DNA of 40,589 nt from Rhodococcoides fascians A44A (GCF_000760735.1 NZ_JMEX01000008.1:1781443-1822031); one strand, 5' to 3'; counted from the first letter of the stretch, positions 8,342 through 16,862 are shown. The notes: generated by a model not told the origin, from the letters alone. A program made the numbers and translations.

Positions 8342-8507
8342 GCGGAGCCTGCGGAGTGACCTGCAGGCCACCGGGAGCGGAGCCTGCGGAGTGACCCTCA
8401 GGCCACCGGGAGCGGAGCCTGCGGAGTGACCTGCAGGCCACCGGGAGTGGAGCCTGCGGAGTGACTCGCAGGCCACCCGGGAGCGGAGCCTGCGGAGTGA
8501 CCGTCAG
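8340..8507. repeat. Tandem 35-nt repeat array, five copies
   Basis: Five copies start at 8340, 8375, 8410, 8445 and 8481; the fourth is 36 nt and the fifth is partial. The unit begins GAGCGGAGCCTGCGGAGTGA and ends in CAGGCCACCGG. The core AGCCnGCGGAGTGACC is shared with the array at 4607-4705. The array lies between the convergent reductase and ino1 genes, starting inside the reductase stop codon. Confidence 0.88.
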
Positions 8508-8517
8508 GCTCCGCTCC
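8480..8517. terminator. Hairpin at the end of the repeat array, possible bidirectional terminator
   Basis: The last repeat unit is followed by its own reverse complement: GGAGCGGAGCCTG at 8480-8492 pairs perfectly with CAGGCTCCGCTCC at 8505-8517 around a 12 nt loop. It sits between two converging genes, where a terminator is expected, but there is no T-run on either side, so termination is inferred from position and stem strength. Confidence 0.5.
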
Positions 8518-8530
8518 ACTCATGTGAGGG

Positions 8531-9628
8531 CTAGGCGTCGATGATGAACGCTTCGAGCTGCTGGCGCGCGACGTCGTCGGCGAGCTGCTTGGGAGGGCTC
8601 TTCATCAGGTAGGCCGAAGCCGGGATGACCGGTCCACCGATGCCGCGGTCGAGGGCGATCTTGGCGGCGCGGACGGCGTCGATGATGACACCGGCCGAGT
8701 TGGGCGAGTCCCATACTTCGAGCTTGTACTCGAGGTTCAACGGCACGTCACCGAAGGCGCGGCCTTCGAGGCGGACGTACGCCCACTTGCGGTCGTCGAG
8801 CCAGCCGACGTGGTCGCTCGGCCCGATGTGGACGTCCTTCGTGTTGAATTCGCGCTGCAGGTTCGACGTGACGGCCTGGGTCTTGGAGATCTTCTTCGAC
8901 TCGAGGCGGCTGCGCTCGAGCATGTTGAGGAAGTCCATGTTGCCGCCGACGTTGAGCTGCATGGTGCGGTCGAGCTGAACACCGCGATCCTCGAACAGCT
9001 TTGCCATGACGCGGTGCGTGATGGTGGCACCGACCTGGCTCTTGATGTCGTCGCCGACGATGGGAACGCCTGCGTCGACGAACTTCTGGGCCCAGACGGG
9101 GTCGCTGGCGATGAACACGGGCAGAGCGTTGACGAACGCGACACCGGCATCGATAGCGGCTTGTGCGTAGAACTTGTCTGCCTCTTCCGATCCCACGGGG
9201 AGGTAGGACACGAGCACGTCGACCTTGGCGTCGCGGAGGGCCTGGGCGACGTCCACCGCTTCGCCGTCGGCCTCGGTGATGGTCTCGCGGTAGTACTTTC
9301 CGAGCCCGTCGAGGGTCGGTCCGCGCAGAACCTGAACGTCCTTCGGCGGTACGTCGGCGATCTTGATGGTGTTGTTCTCGCTCGAGAAGATCGCGTCGGA
9401 GAGGTCGAATCCGACCTTCTTGGCGTCGACGTCGAACGCGGCGACGAATTCCACGTCGCGGACGTGGTACTTGCCGAACTTGACGTGCATGAGGCCGGGA
9501 ACGGTGACGTTCTCGTCGGCGTCCTTGTAGTACTCGACGCCTTGGACGAGCGACGCGGCGCAGTTGCCCACACCCACGATGGCTACCCGGATGGCGTTGC
9601 CGTCCGAAGTGTTGTTGTTCTCACCCAT
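8531..9628 (-). CDS. ino1: Inositol-3-phosphate synthase
   Basis: A 365-residue NAD-dependent synthase that converts glucose 6-phosphate to inositol 3-phosphate, the first step toward phosphatidylinositol, mannosides and mycothiol. The dinucleotide-binding motif VAIVGVGNCAASLVQG lies at residues 14-29. GDDIKSQVGATITHR and NVGGNMDFLNM are typical of the actinobacterial enzyme. The length equals that of M. tuberculosis Ino1 within a few residues. The start overlaps the stop of the upstream padR-like gene by 8 nt, as in the Rv0047c-Rv0046c pair, so the regulator and the enzyme share a transcript. AAGGAGAA precedes the ATG. Confidence 0.97.
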   Translation of the reverse strand: MGENNNTSDGNAIRVAIVGVGNCAASLVQGVEYYKDADENVTVPGLMHVKFGKYHVRDVEFVAAFDVDAKKVGFDLSDAIFSSENNTIKIADVPPKDVQVLRGPTLDGLGKYYRETITEADGEAVDVAQALRDAKVDVLVSYLPVGSEEADKFYAQAAIDAGVAFVNALPVFIASDPVWAQKFVDAGVPIVGDDIKSQVGATITHRVMAKLFEDRGVQLDRTMQLNVGGNMDFLNMLERSRLESKKISKTQAVTSNLQREFNTKDVHIGPSDHVGWLDDRKWAYVRLEGRAFGDVPLNLEYKLEVWDSPNSAGVIIDAVRAAKIALDRGIGGPVIPASAYLMKSPPKQLADDVARQQLEAFIIDA

Positions 9629-10202
9629 GTTCGGGTTCTCCTTCTTTGTTCGTAACGCTTTTCGGGTTGGGCGTGGCGGTCGGGCCCGCCTGCTCGGCAG
9701 CGATCACTTCGTTGAGCCAGCGGACTTCTCGTTCGCTGGATTCGAGTCCGAGCTGATGTAACTGACGGGTGTAGCGGTCGAGCGTCCCGCTGGCTCGATC
9801 CACCGCTTCGCGGAGCCCTTCTCTGCGCTCCTCGACTTGACGACGTCTGCCTTCGAGGATGCGCAGCCGCGCTTCCGCCGGCGTCCGGCTGAAGAAGGCG
9901 AGATGCACGCCGAAACCGTCGTCCGTGTAGTTCTGCGGTCCCGTGTCCGCAACGAGCTCGGCGAATCTCTGCTTGCCCTTGGGTGTGAGCTCGTAGACCC
10001 GACGTGCTCGCCGCTTCACGAGTGTGTCCGGACCGTCGTTCTCGGCGATCAGCCCATCCGCCTGTAGGCGGCGCAGGGCCGGGTAGAGCGAACCGTAGGA
10101 GAACGCTCTGAATGCTCCGAGGAGTCCGGTCAGTCGTTTACGCAGCTCGTATCCGTGCATCGGGGATTGAAGTAGCAGACCGAGAATTGCCAGCTCGAGC
10201 AT
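9621..10202 (-). CDS. PadR family transcriptional regulator
   Basis: A 193-residue PadR regulator, homologue of Rv0047c. The winged-helix domain is at the N-terminus: MLELAILGLLLQSPMHGYEL, then FSYGSLYPALRRLQADGLI. A helical C-terminal dimerisation part follows. The ATG at 10202 is chosen because the domain begins at its first residue; the frame is open upstream only through operator-like AT-rich DNA. It overlaps ino1 by 8 nt. Two palindromes upstream (10256-10294) suggest that it represses its own operon, hence ino1 as well; the ligand is unknown. Confidence 0.92.
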   Translation of the reverse strand: MLELAILGLLLQSPMHGYELRKRLTGLLGAFRAFSYGSLYPALRRLQADGLIAENDGPDTLVKRRARRVYELTPKGKQRFAELVADTGPQNYTDDGFGVHLAFFSRTPAEARLRILEGRRRQVEERREGLREAVDRASGTLDRYTRQLHQLGLESSEREVRWLNEVIAAEQAGPTATPNPKSVTNKEGEPEHG

Positions 10203-10255
10203 GCCTACCTCTCCCCTCGACGTGTAGTCGTGCACCTGATGCGGTTCCCGAGCAT

Positions 10256-10294
10256 ATACACAAAATGTATCGGCTCGATATATGTACATACATC
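10256..10294. promoter_or_regulatory. Two palindromic operators upstream of padR-ino1
   Basis: An AT-rich island in GC-rich DNA contains two inverted repeats: ATACA-N5-TGTAT at 10256-10270 and an 18 bp near-perfect palindrome at 10277-10294 with the perfect centre TATGTACATA (10281-10290). PadR regulators typically bind ATGT/ACAT-type dyads and repress their own genes, so these are the probable PadR sites. The -10 and -35 boxes cannot be fixed with confidence within this AT-rich stretch. Confidence 0.65.
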
Positions 10295-10359
10295 TATACA
10301 AGTCATAATGTAAGGACATTAATCTAAAGCGCAGATTCCTGCCGACGCAGGTGAAGGGG

Positions 10360-11214
10360 TCAGCCGGAGTACGGCGAGACGCGCACGATGTTGCCCGCGA
10401 GATCCGCCACGATCCGGCCGCCGCGACGGTCGGCGTCGTACGCCGTCACTGCAATCTGCGGAACGCCGTCGTCGGTGTCGATGGTCACCCAGTCGGCAAC
10501 TGCATCGGGAACCCCCACGGCCGCCGGTGCTCCGGCGATCAGACCGGCCACGACGCCTGAGTCGACGAGCGTCCAATCGAACGGAATCTCGGACGGATCC
10601 AGCAGGTCGGTGGTGCGATACACCTCGAAACCGCCTGCGACGAAGACGCGTTCCCGACGTCCGTCTGCCGAGACCCGGTACACATCCGCGCGGTTGTCGT
10701 CGTCGACCTGAATGCTCAACTCCAGGACCTCGGTCGTTCCGAAACGTTCGATGTACCGATTGCGGAAGTCCTCGAGGCCCGCGGCGGTGTCGAAGACGAA
10801 CGGCTGCGCGACGATCGGCATCACGTCCGCCGGCAGCGGCATCGACGGTTGCGAGGCTGGTGACACCGTCGTCTCCTGTTGCGCTACAACGGGTTCCTCC
10901 TCGGAGTCTCGGGTCGCGAAGAACAGTGCCAACCCGGCGGCGATGATCACGACGGATCCGAGAGCGAGAAACACGCGGGGTTTCGGCGCGGACCGTCGGG
11001 CAACGGGTTCGGGGAGATCGACGTCGAGTTGCAGATCGCTGACCAGACGGTGCAGTTCGTCCAAGGTCACCGCGTTGCGGGCCCGTTCGCTGCGCAGACG
11101 ATGCTCGCCGAAGGACAGCTGACCGTCGGCGTAGGCCGTGTCGAGCGCCGACGCGGTGAGCGCGCGGTCGATGTCGCGTGCGCGGAATGCGGTGGAACGG
11201 TATTTCGCCGCCAT
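10360..11214 (-). CDS. DUF1707 membrane-anchored protein (paralogue 1)
   Basis: A 284-residue protein. Residues 9-65 form a DUF1707 domain (RARDIDRALTASALDTAYAD, then GQLSFGEHRLR and LDELHRLVSDLQ). One membrane segment follows near residues 95-115 (VFLALGSVVIIAAGLALFF), then an extracytoplasmic domain of about 165 residues. The same layout occurs in the gene just upstream, 7 nt away, so the two are tandem paralogues in one operon. Neighbours are shared with the Rv0048c position in M. tuberculosis. The function is unknown; location beside ponA suggests a cell-envelope role. Confidence 0.85.
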   Translation of the reverse strand: MAAKYRSTAFRARDIDRALTASALDTAYADGQLSFGEHRLRSERARNAVTLDELHRLVSDLQLDVDLPEPVARRSAPKPRVFLALGSVVIIAAGLALFFATRDSEEEPVVAQQETTVSPASQPSMPLPADVMPIVAQPFVFDTAAGLEDFRNRYIERFGTTEVLELSIQVDDDNRADVYRVSADGRRERVFVAGGFEVYRTTDLLDPSEIPFDWTLVDSGVVAGLIAGAPAAVGVPDAVADWVTIDTDDGVPQIAVTAYDADRRGGRIVADLAGNIVRVSPYSG

Positions 11215-11221
11215 GAGAGTC

Positions 11222-12037
11222 CTACTTCCCGAACTGGAACGGGGTCACGTACAAGAAGTTGCCTGCCGGATCGACCGACATGGTGCCGCTTTCCTCGTCG
11301 GTGTTGTCTGCGCTGATCAACACCTCGGGACCGTCGGACTCACCTCGCATCTGAATGTTGAGGCTGTCGATCCTCGACAGATTCAGGCTCGCCGCAGCTC
11401 CGGCCACGACGGCAGCCAATTTCGGTAGGTCGACCGTCGCGAGATCGATCTGCTGCTGATCCGCCCGCCTGGACGTCGACCAGTCCTCGTCGAATTCGAG
11501 CACGCCGTCGCGGAAGTCGTAGGTGACCTGCTTCTGCGGCGCCCCGGGCGCGGGCATCCTGAGGATCGCGTAGGACTCGTACAGACCGAGACTGTCGACG
11601 ACGGTGGTGCCCGTCCGAGCCTGCAGAGCGGCTGCGATATCCGCCACGATGGCGGGGTTCTGGTAGCCCATCTCACCGTAGGTGGCGACGGGGTCGCCCT
11701 CCGCAGCGCACGACCTGACACCGAACGTGATCGCGACGGCCGCTGCCACCAGCGGAATCGCGACCGCGAAGAACCCCAGGCGCGACGACCTCGCCGTGCG
11801 AACCGGATGTACCAGCTCGATCGGGTCGGCCATGGGAGCAAGGTCGGTCTCGTTCTGCAGGTCCTCGATGAGCGAGTGCAGATCCGCCAGCGTCTCCGCT
11901 TCCATCGCCAGGTCGATACGCGCCGCGTGCTCCTCCTCGGACAATTGACCGTCGGCCCGGGCCTCGTCGAGAGTGGCGCATGCCTGAGTTCGGTCGGTAT
12001 CCCTCGCCCGGGTGGAGGGCGGAAGTCGCGTCGGCAC
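11222..12037 (-). CDS. DUF1707 membrane-anchored protein (paralogue 2)
   Basis: A 271-residue paralogue of the next gene: DUF1707 domain (TRARDTDRTQACATLDEARA, then GQLSEEEHAARI), one membrane segment (LGFFAVAIPLVAAAVAITFG) and an extracytoplasmic domain of about 160 residues. The frame is open to GTG 12085, but GTG 12037 is preferred. It places the domain at the same distance from the start as in the paralogue, and a -10 box TATGCT (minus strand, 12044-12049) ends 6 nt before it, predicting a leaderless mRNA. With the longer start the promoter would lie inside the gene. Confidence 0.82.
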   Translation of the reverse strand: MPTRLPPSTRARDTDRTQACATLDEARADGQLSEEEHAARIDLAMEAETLADLHSLIEDLQNETDLAPMADPIELVHPVRTARSSRLGFFAVAIPLVAAAVAITFGVRSCAAEGDPVATYGEMGYQNPAIVADIAAALQARTGTTVVDSLGLYESYAILRMPAPGAPQKQVTYDFRDGVLEFDEDWSTSRRADQQQIDLATVDLPKLAAVVAGAAASLNLSRIDSLNIQMRGESDGPEVLISADNTDEESGTMSVDPAGNFLYVTPFQFGK

Positions 12038-12043
12038 AGGTGG

Positions 12044-12118
12044 AGCATAGTTTCGGGTCCCCGAATTGCCCAGATGCGGTGACACCGGCGCCCACCCGTC
12101 GGCGGCCGCACGTACTCT
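12044..12118. promoter_or_regulatory. Divergent pair of leaderless promoters
   Basis: Two -10 boxes face away from each other. TATGCT on the minus strand (12044-12049) lies 6 nt before GTG 12037 of the DUF1707 gene, and TACTCT on the plus strand (12113-12118) lies 7 nt before GTG 12126 of the DUF5318 gene. With transcription starting about 7 nt after the -10 box, both mRNAs would begin at their start codons. No clear -35 boxes are seen. Confidence 0.55.
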
Positions 12119-12125
12119 GGTTCTC

Positions 12126-12557
12126 GTGCGACTTCAGCGACAGGTGGTGGACTACGCCCTTCAGCGACGGTCGCTGCTTGCCGAGGTGTACTCGGGCAGG
12201 ACCGGAGTGAGCGCCGTGTGCGACGCCGATCCCTATCTGCTCCGGGCCGCCAAGTTCCACGGCCGCGGCAGCGACGTCGTCTGCCCGATCTGCAGGAAGG
12301 AACAGCTCACCCACGTCTCCTGGGTGTTCGGCGAGAAACTGGGCCCACTGTCCGGGTCCGCTCGCACCGCGGACGAGCTGGTACGCCTCGCCGCGACGCA
12401 GGAGGAATTCTCCGTCCACGTGGTGGAGGTCTGCAGGTCCTGCAGCTGGAACCACCTCGTGCAGTCCTATGTCCTCGGCGCCGTGCCCGCGCCCAAGCAA
12501 CCGCGACGGTCCCGGTCCAATTCTCGCGGACCTGGCCGTCGAACAGCGAGCGAGTGA
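12126..12557 (+). CDS. DUF5318 protein (Rv0049 homologue), probable zinc-binding
   Basis: A 143-residue soluble protein. The start VRLQRQVVDYAL and the body match, as I recall it, M. tuberculosis Rv0049 along the whole length. Two CxxC pairs, Cys53/Cys56 (CPIC) and Cys103/Cys106 (CRSC), would form a single zinc site. The basic, Ser-rich tail is typical. GTG 12126 is chosen because homologues begin there and because a -10 box sits 7 nt upstream. It lies 74 nt before ponA in the same orientation, conserved across Mycobacteriales. The molecular role is unknown; a link to peptidoglycan synthesis is suggested only by synteny. Confidence 0.88.
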   Translation: MRLQRQVVDYALQRRSLLAEVYSGRTGVSAVCDADPYLLRAAKFHGRGSDVVCPICRKEQLTHVSWVFGEKLGPLSGSARTADELVRLAATQEEFSVHVVEVCRSCSWNHLVQSYVLGAVPAPKQPRRSRSNSRGPGRRTASE

Positions 12558-12631
12558 CACAATCGCATGCGCTGACCGACCCCGGTCTTCCATGTGAGTA
12601 GTGCCCGCCCAAGACCACTGGAGTTCTGTAC

Positions 12632-15253
12632 GTGAGTTCCCCCTACGACAACACCCCCGGCGGTAGCTCCGGGGATCGTGACCCGTCCAGGCGCCCACCG
12701 AACGTGCCCCCCGGCACCTCCGGTCGTCCGCCGGGCCCACGTCCCCCGATGCCACCCCCCGGGCGTCGTCCGGCAGGACCTCCCCCCGGTGTCAGGCGCG
12801 ACGCGCAAGGCCGTCCTCTCGGCCCACCGGCCGGGCCCCCGCCCCTGCGTCGTGACGCCCAGGGTCGGCCGATTCCGCCGAATCCACGCCCCCCGGCACG
12901 TGACGCCCAAGGGCGCCCTCTGCAGAACCCGCCTCCCGGTCGTCCCCCGCTGCCGAACGCCCGGCAGGATGTCCGACGCCCTGCCGCCGGTCCGCCGCCT
13001 CCCGTTCCACCATCCAATCTTCCGCCGACCGGACCTCCGGACGACGGTGTTCCACGCTCTTCGGGCAACGAACCGCCCGAACCGCCCGAGAGAGGTTCCG
13101 CCGCGAAAACGAAGAAGAAGTCCAAGTGGCGCACAGTTCGACGGACCTTGTACGTGCTGGTCGCGTTGGGTCTGATCGTTCCGATCCTCACCTTCATGGT
13201 GGCGTACACCGTCGAGGACGTCCCTCGTCCCGGCGACATCAAGACCAATCAGGTGGCGACGATTCTCGCCTCCGACGGCACCACCGAGCTGGGCCGGGTC
13301 GTCCCACCTGAAGGGAACCGGACCGACGTCACGATCGACCAGATCCCGCTGCACGTGCGCAACGCCGTGCTGTCGGCGGAGGATCGTGACTTCTACTCCA
13401 ACCCCGGCTTCTCGATCACCGGCTTCGGTCGCGCGTTGCGCGACAACGTGCTGGGCCGCGACAGCGCCGGCGGTGGCTCGACCATCACTCAGCAGTACGT
13501 GAAGAACGCACTCGTCGGATCCGAGCGCACTCTGACTCGAAAGATGCGTGAGCTCGTCATCTCCTCGAAGATGGCTCGCCAGTGGTCCAAGGACGACATC
13601 CTGGCCGCGTACTTGAACACGATCTACTTCGGTCGCGGTGCGTACGGCATCGCGGCAGCGTCGACGGCGTACTTCGGCAAGCCGGTCGACCAGCTGACGA
13701 TCGAAGAAGGTGCCGTCCTCGCCGCGACGATTCAGCAGCCCTCCGGCTTGGACCCCGAGTTCAATCCCGAGGGTGCCCAGTCGCGGTGGAACTACGTGCT
13801 CGACGGCATGGTCAGCCAGGGCAACATCGATCAGGCTCAGCGCGCAGCCATGGTCTATCCGCCATGGATCCCCAGCTCGGCTGCATCGAACGACGACACC
13901 GACAGCGGCCCCAACGGACTGATCAAGGCGCAGGTTCTCCGCGAACTGTCCGCCGCGGGAGTCAGTGAGCAGGACCTGAACACCGAAGGCCTGCAGATCA
14001 CCACGACGATCGACCCGGCCGCGCAAGCGGCCGCCATCGACGCGGTGAACAGCAATCTCGAAGGAGAGCCGGGCGACCTGCGCACTGCATCGGTGTCCAT
14101 CGATCCCAGAACCGGCGCGGTCAAGTCGTACTACGGCGGCGCCGACGGCCGTGGATTCGACTTCGCGCAGTCCGGTCTGCAGACGGGCTCGTCCTTCAAG
14201 GTGTTCGGTCTCGCCGCGGCGCTCGACCAAGGCATCCCGCTGTCGCAGATGTACGACAGCTCCCCGCTGACGGTCAACGGCATCTCCATCGGCAACGTCG
14301 AGGGCGAGTCCTGCGGAACGTGCACCATCGCAGAGGCACTCAAGCGATCCTTGAACACGAGCTTCTATCGCATGCAGCTCGCCATGGACAACGGCCCCCA
14401 GTCCATCGCGGACATGGCGCACAAACTGGGTGTCGCCGAGGAAATTCCAGGCGTCGGACCCACGCTGACCGAAGGCGACGGCGTCGGACCCAACAACGGG
14501 ATCGTCCTCGGGCAGTACCAGTCACGCGTCATCGACATGGCTTCCGCCTACGCCACCCTCGCCGCATCGGGCGTCTATCACGCACCGCATTTCGTGCAAC
14601 GCGTCGTGACGGCCGACGGCACCGTCCTCCTCGATCGAGGCGCCGAGCCCGGCCAGCAGGTCGTCCCCGCTGCAGTGGCGGACAACGTCACCGCCGCGAT
14701 GCGTCCCATTGCCGGATACTCCAACGGGCACAACCTCGCCGGTGGACGACAGTCCGCAGCGAAGACGGGTACGGCGCAGCTCGGCGACACCGGCGAGAAC
14801 AAGGATGCCTGGATGGTGGGTTACACCCCGTCGCTGTCCACCGCCGTGTGGGTCGGTACCGAGCAGGGGCTGCCGCTGCAGAACAGCTACGGCGGCTCGA
14901 TCTACGGCTCCGGAATTCCGTCGGACATCTGGAAGGACACGATGGACGGAACCCTCGAAGGAACGACCAACGAGACGTTCCCGACGCCTGAGCCCATCGC
15001 GGGACAGGCAGGCGTGCCGCAGTATTCGGCGCCGGCCGCGCCGACGACCGTCGCGCCGACGTCCGAGCCTCCGCCCATCACACTGCCGATCCCGACGGAG
15101 ATCTCGCCGCCCGTGGTGATCACCCCGCGGCAGGTGGAAATCCTGCCCGGCGTGACCATCCCGCTACCCGGACTGGCGCCCGCTCCGACGCCGGAGACTC
15201 CTGCCGAACCGGAGGCTCCAGCGCAGGAACCCGAACCGGCCCCGGGCCGGTAA
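12632..15253 (+). CDS. ponA: Bifunctional class A penicillin-binding protein (PonA1-like)
   Basis: An 873-residue membrane enzyme that polymerises and cross-links peptidoglycan outside the membrane. Residues 1-165 are a Pro/Arg-rich cytoplasmic tail with three copies of RDAQGRP; a membrane segment follows at about 171-193. The GT51 glycosyltransferase domain has catalytic Glu250 in SAEDRDFY and the motif GGSTITQQYVKN. The transpeptidase domain has SSFK (Ser520, Lys523), SLN (573-575) and KTGT (711-714). The last 70 residues are Pro/Thr-rich. All catalytic motifs are intact. GTG 12632 follows GGAG with 8 nt spacing. Orthologue of Rv0050, with the GT87 gene 10 nt downstream. Confidence 0.96.
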   Translation: MSSPYDNTPGGSSGDRDPSRRPPNVPPGTSGRPPGPRPPMPPPGRRPAGPPPGVRRDAQGRPLGPPAGPPPLRRDAQGRPIPPNPRPPARDAQGRPLQNPPPGRPPLPNARQDVRRPAAGPPPPVPPSNLPPTGPPDDGVPRSSGNEPPEPPERGSAAKTKKKSKWRTVRRTLYVLVALGLIVPILTFMVAYTVEDVPRPGDIKTNQVATILASDGTTELGRVVPPEGNRTDVTIDQIPLHVRNAVLSAEDRDFYSNPGFSITGFGRALRDNVLGRDSAGGGSTITQQYVKNALVGSERTLTRKMRELVISSKMARQWSKDDILAAYLNTIYFGRGAYGIAAASTAYFGKPVDQLTIEEGAVLAATIQQPSGLDPEFNPEGAQSRWNYVLDGMVSQGNIDQAQRAAMVYPPWIPSSAASNDDTDSGPNGLIKAQVLRELSAAGVSEQDLNTEGLQITTTIDPAAQAAAIDAVNSNLEGEPGDLRTASVSIDPRTGAVKSYYGGADGRGFDFAQSGLQTGSSFKVFGLAAALDQGIPLSQMYDSSPLTVNGISIGNVEGESCGTCTIAEALKRSLNTSFYRMQLAMDNGPQSIADMAHKLGVAEEIPGVGPTLTEGDGVGPNNGIVLGQYQSRVIDMASAYATLAASGVYHAPHFVQRVVTADGTVLLDRGAEPGQQVVPAAVADNVTAAMRPIAGYSNGHNLAGGRQSAAKTGTAQLGDTGENKDAWMVGYTPSLSTAVWVGTEQGLPLQNSYGGSIYGSGIPSDIWKDTMDGTLEGTTNETFPTPEPIAGQAGVPQYSAPAAPTTVAPTSEPPPITLPIPTEISPPVVITPRQVEILPGVTIPLPGLAPAPTPETPAEPEAPAQEPEPAPGR

Positions 15254-15263
15254 CCTGTCCGGA

Positions 15264-16862
15264 GTGAGCGACAGCAACCCCGGCACCCCCGTCGAACGCA
15301 GGGTTGCAAGTCCGGGGCCGCTCGCGCCGGATCTTCGCTCGAACAGTGCCCGGGATCTACCCGCCACGTCGGACCCGATGGCGGCCGAACTCACGGCCGC
15401 CATCGGAGGCCCCGCCGGTCGGCACGCGCTGATCGGCAGGCAACGCTTCTTCACCCCGCTGCGGGTTCTGTTGCTGCTCGCCGTCGTGTTTCTCGCGTTC
15501 GGCTGGTTCGCGAAGGCAGGCTGTATTCAACAGGCCCCCAACGGTCCCGACGGCGAGCTCGGGCTCGACTGGAGCGGCAGCCGTCAGTACGTGGCAATGT
15601 GCTACTCCGACACCGTGCCGTTGTTCGGAGCCGAACGTCTCGACGAAGGCGCCTTCCCGTACAAGAAGTCCTGGGAGGAAGTAGCTGCCGACGGCACAAC
15701 CCAGATCCGCTACATGGAGTACCCGGTGCTGTCCGGGCTGTACCAGTACGGGTCGATGGTCGTGGCCGAGGCATGGAGTTCGGTGTCCTGGTTGCCGCAA
15801 GCGCTCCCGGTCGCCGTCTACTTCAACGTCGTCGTCATCGGCTTGGCGATCGCCTGGCTGGTGACGGTGTGGGCCACCGCCATATCCGCCGGACGCAGAA
15901 TATGGGACGCCGCCCTCGTTGCCGCGTCACCACTCGTCGTGGTACACGGCTTCACCAATTTCGACGCTCTCGCAACCGCTTTCGCCGCCGGCGCCCTCCT
16001 CGCCTGGGGCCGTAAGAGACCGATCCTCGCAGGTGTTCTGCTGGGGCTCGGCGGCGCCGCCAAGCTGTATCCCCTCCTGCTGCTCGGACCGCTCCTCGTA
16101 CTGTGTTGGCGCGCCGGCAAGATGAGGGAATGGGGACAAGCCACCTGTGCGGCCGTCGCCGCCTGGCTCGCCGTCAATCTTCCCATCGCACTGCTCTATC
16201 CGAGCGGATGGTACGAGTTCTTCCGCCTCAACTCCGCCCGCGGCGCCGACCCCGACTCGATCTACAACGTCATCACGTCCTTCACGGGCTGGGGAGGCTT
16301 CGACGGCACCCTATACCCCGGCGACAAGCCATTGGTACTCAACGCCGTCACCCTCGGACTCTTCGCAATCGTCTGCGTCGCAATCGCCTACATCGCAGTC
16401 AACGCCCCGATGCGCCCCAGGCTGGCGCAACTCTGCTTTCTCGTCGTCGCGGGATTCCTCCTGACCAACAAAGTCTGGAGCCCCCAGTACTCCCTCTGGC
16501 TCGTACCGCTCGCCGTCCTCGCGCTACCGCACCGCCGACTCCTCCTCGCCTGGATGGCCGTCGACGCCCTCATCTGGTTCCCACGGATGTACTACTACCT
16601 CGGCATCGGCAACAAAGGCGTGCCCGAGCAATGGTTCACCGCCGCAATCGTTCTCCGCGACATCGCCGTCATCGGCCTCTGCGCACTCGTCGTCCGGCAG
16701 ATCTACCGACCCCAGGAAGACCTCATCCGCCGCAACGGCACCGACGACCCCATCGGCGGCGTCCTCGACCACACCCGCGACGTCCACCGCGTTTCCACCG
16801 GTACCCCTGCAACCCAGCCACCCGGGGACCGAACGGTTCATTCGGTCACTTGGAGTGACTGA
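15264..16862 (+). CDS. GT87-type polytopic membrane glycosyltransferase (Rv0051 homologue)
   Basis: A 532-residue multi-pass membrane protein of the GT-C fold (GT87, mannosyltransferase-like), presumed to use a polyprenyl-phosphate sugar in cell-envelope glycan synthesis. Segments such as GRHALIGRQRFFTPLRVLLL, FTNFDALATAFAAGALLAWG, AAKLYPLLLLGPLLVLC and VWSPQYSLWLVPLAVLALPH match my recollection of Rv0051. GTG 15264 is 10 nt after the ponA stop. The last dozen codons, including the stop, lie in the first copy of a 53 nt palindrome, so the C-terminus appears altered by that repeat. Confidence 0.87.
   Translation: MSDSNPGTPVERRVASPGPLAPDLRSNSARDLPATSDPMAAELTAAIGGPAGRHALIGRQRFFTPLRVLLLLAVVFLAFGWFAKAGCIQQAPNGPDGELGLDWSGSRQYVAMCYSDTVPLFGAERLDEGAFPYKKSWEEVAADGTTQIRYMEYPVLSGLYQYGSMVVAEAWSSVSWLPQALPVAVYFNVVVIGLAIAWLVTVWATAISAGRRIWDAALVAASPLVVVHGFTNFDALATAFAAGALLAWGRKRPILAGVLLGLGGAAKLYPLLLLGPLLVLCWRAGKMREWGQATCAAVAAWLAVNLPIALLYPSGWYEFFRLNSARGADPDSIYNVITSFTGWGGFDGTLYPGDKPLVLNAVTLGLFAIVCVAIAYIAVNAPMRPRLAQLCFLVVAGFLLTNKVWSPQYSLWLVPLAVLALPHRRLLLAWMAVDALIWFPRMYYYLGIGNKGVPEQWFTAAIVLRDIAVIGLCALVVRQIYRPQEDLIRRNGTDDPIGGVLDHTRDVHRVSTGTPATQPPGDRTVHSVTWSD

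Noticed and set aside
8340..8517. CRISPR array
   Set aside because: Units are directly abutting with no unique spacers, are only five in number and GC-rich, and there are no cas genes nearby.
10203..10319. Upstream extension of the PadR reading frame
   Set aside because: The extra 39 codons are AT-rich operator DNA, while PadR homologues begin with the helix-turn-helix at the chosen ATG.
12467..14422. 651-residue open frame on the minus strand across ponA
   Set aside because: Shadow of ponA. The plus-strand frame carries GT51 and transpeptidase motifs; the minus-strand translation shows no family features.
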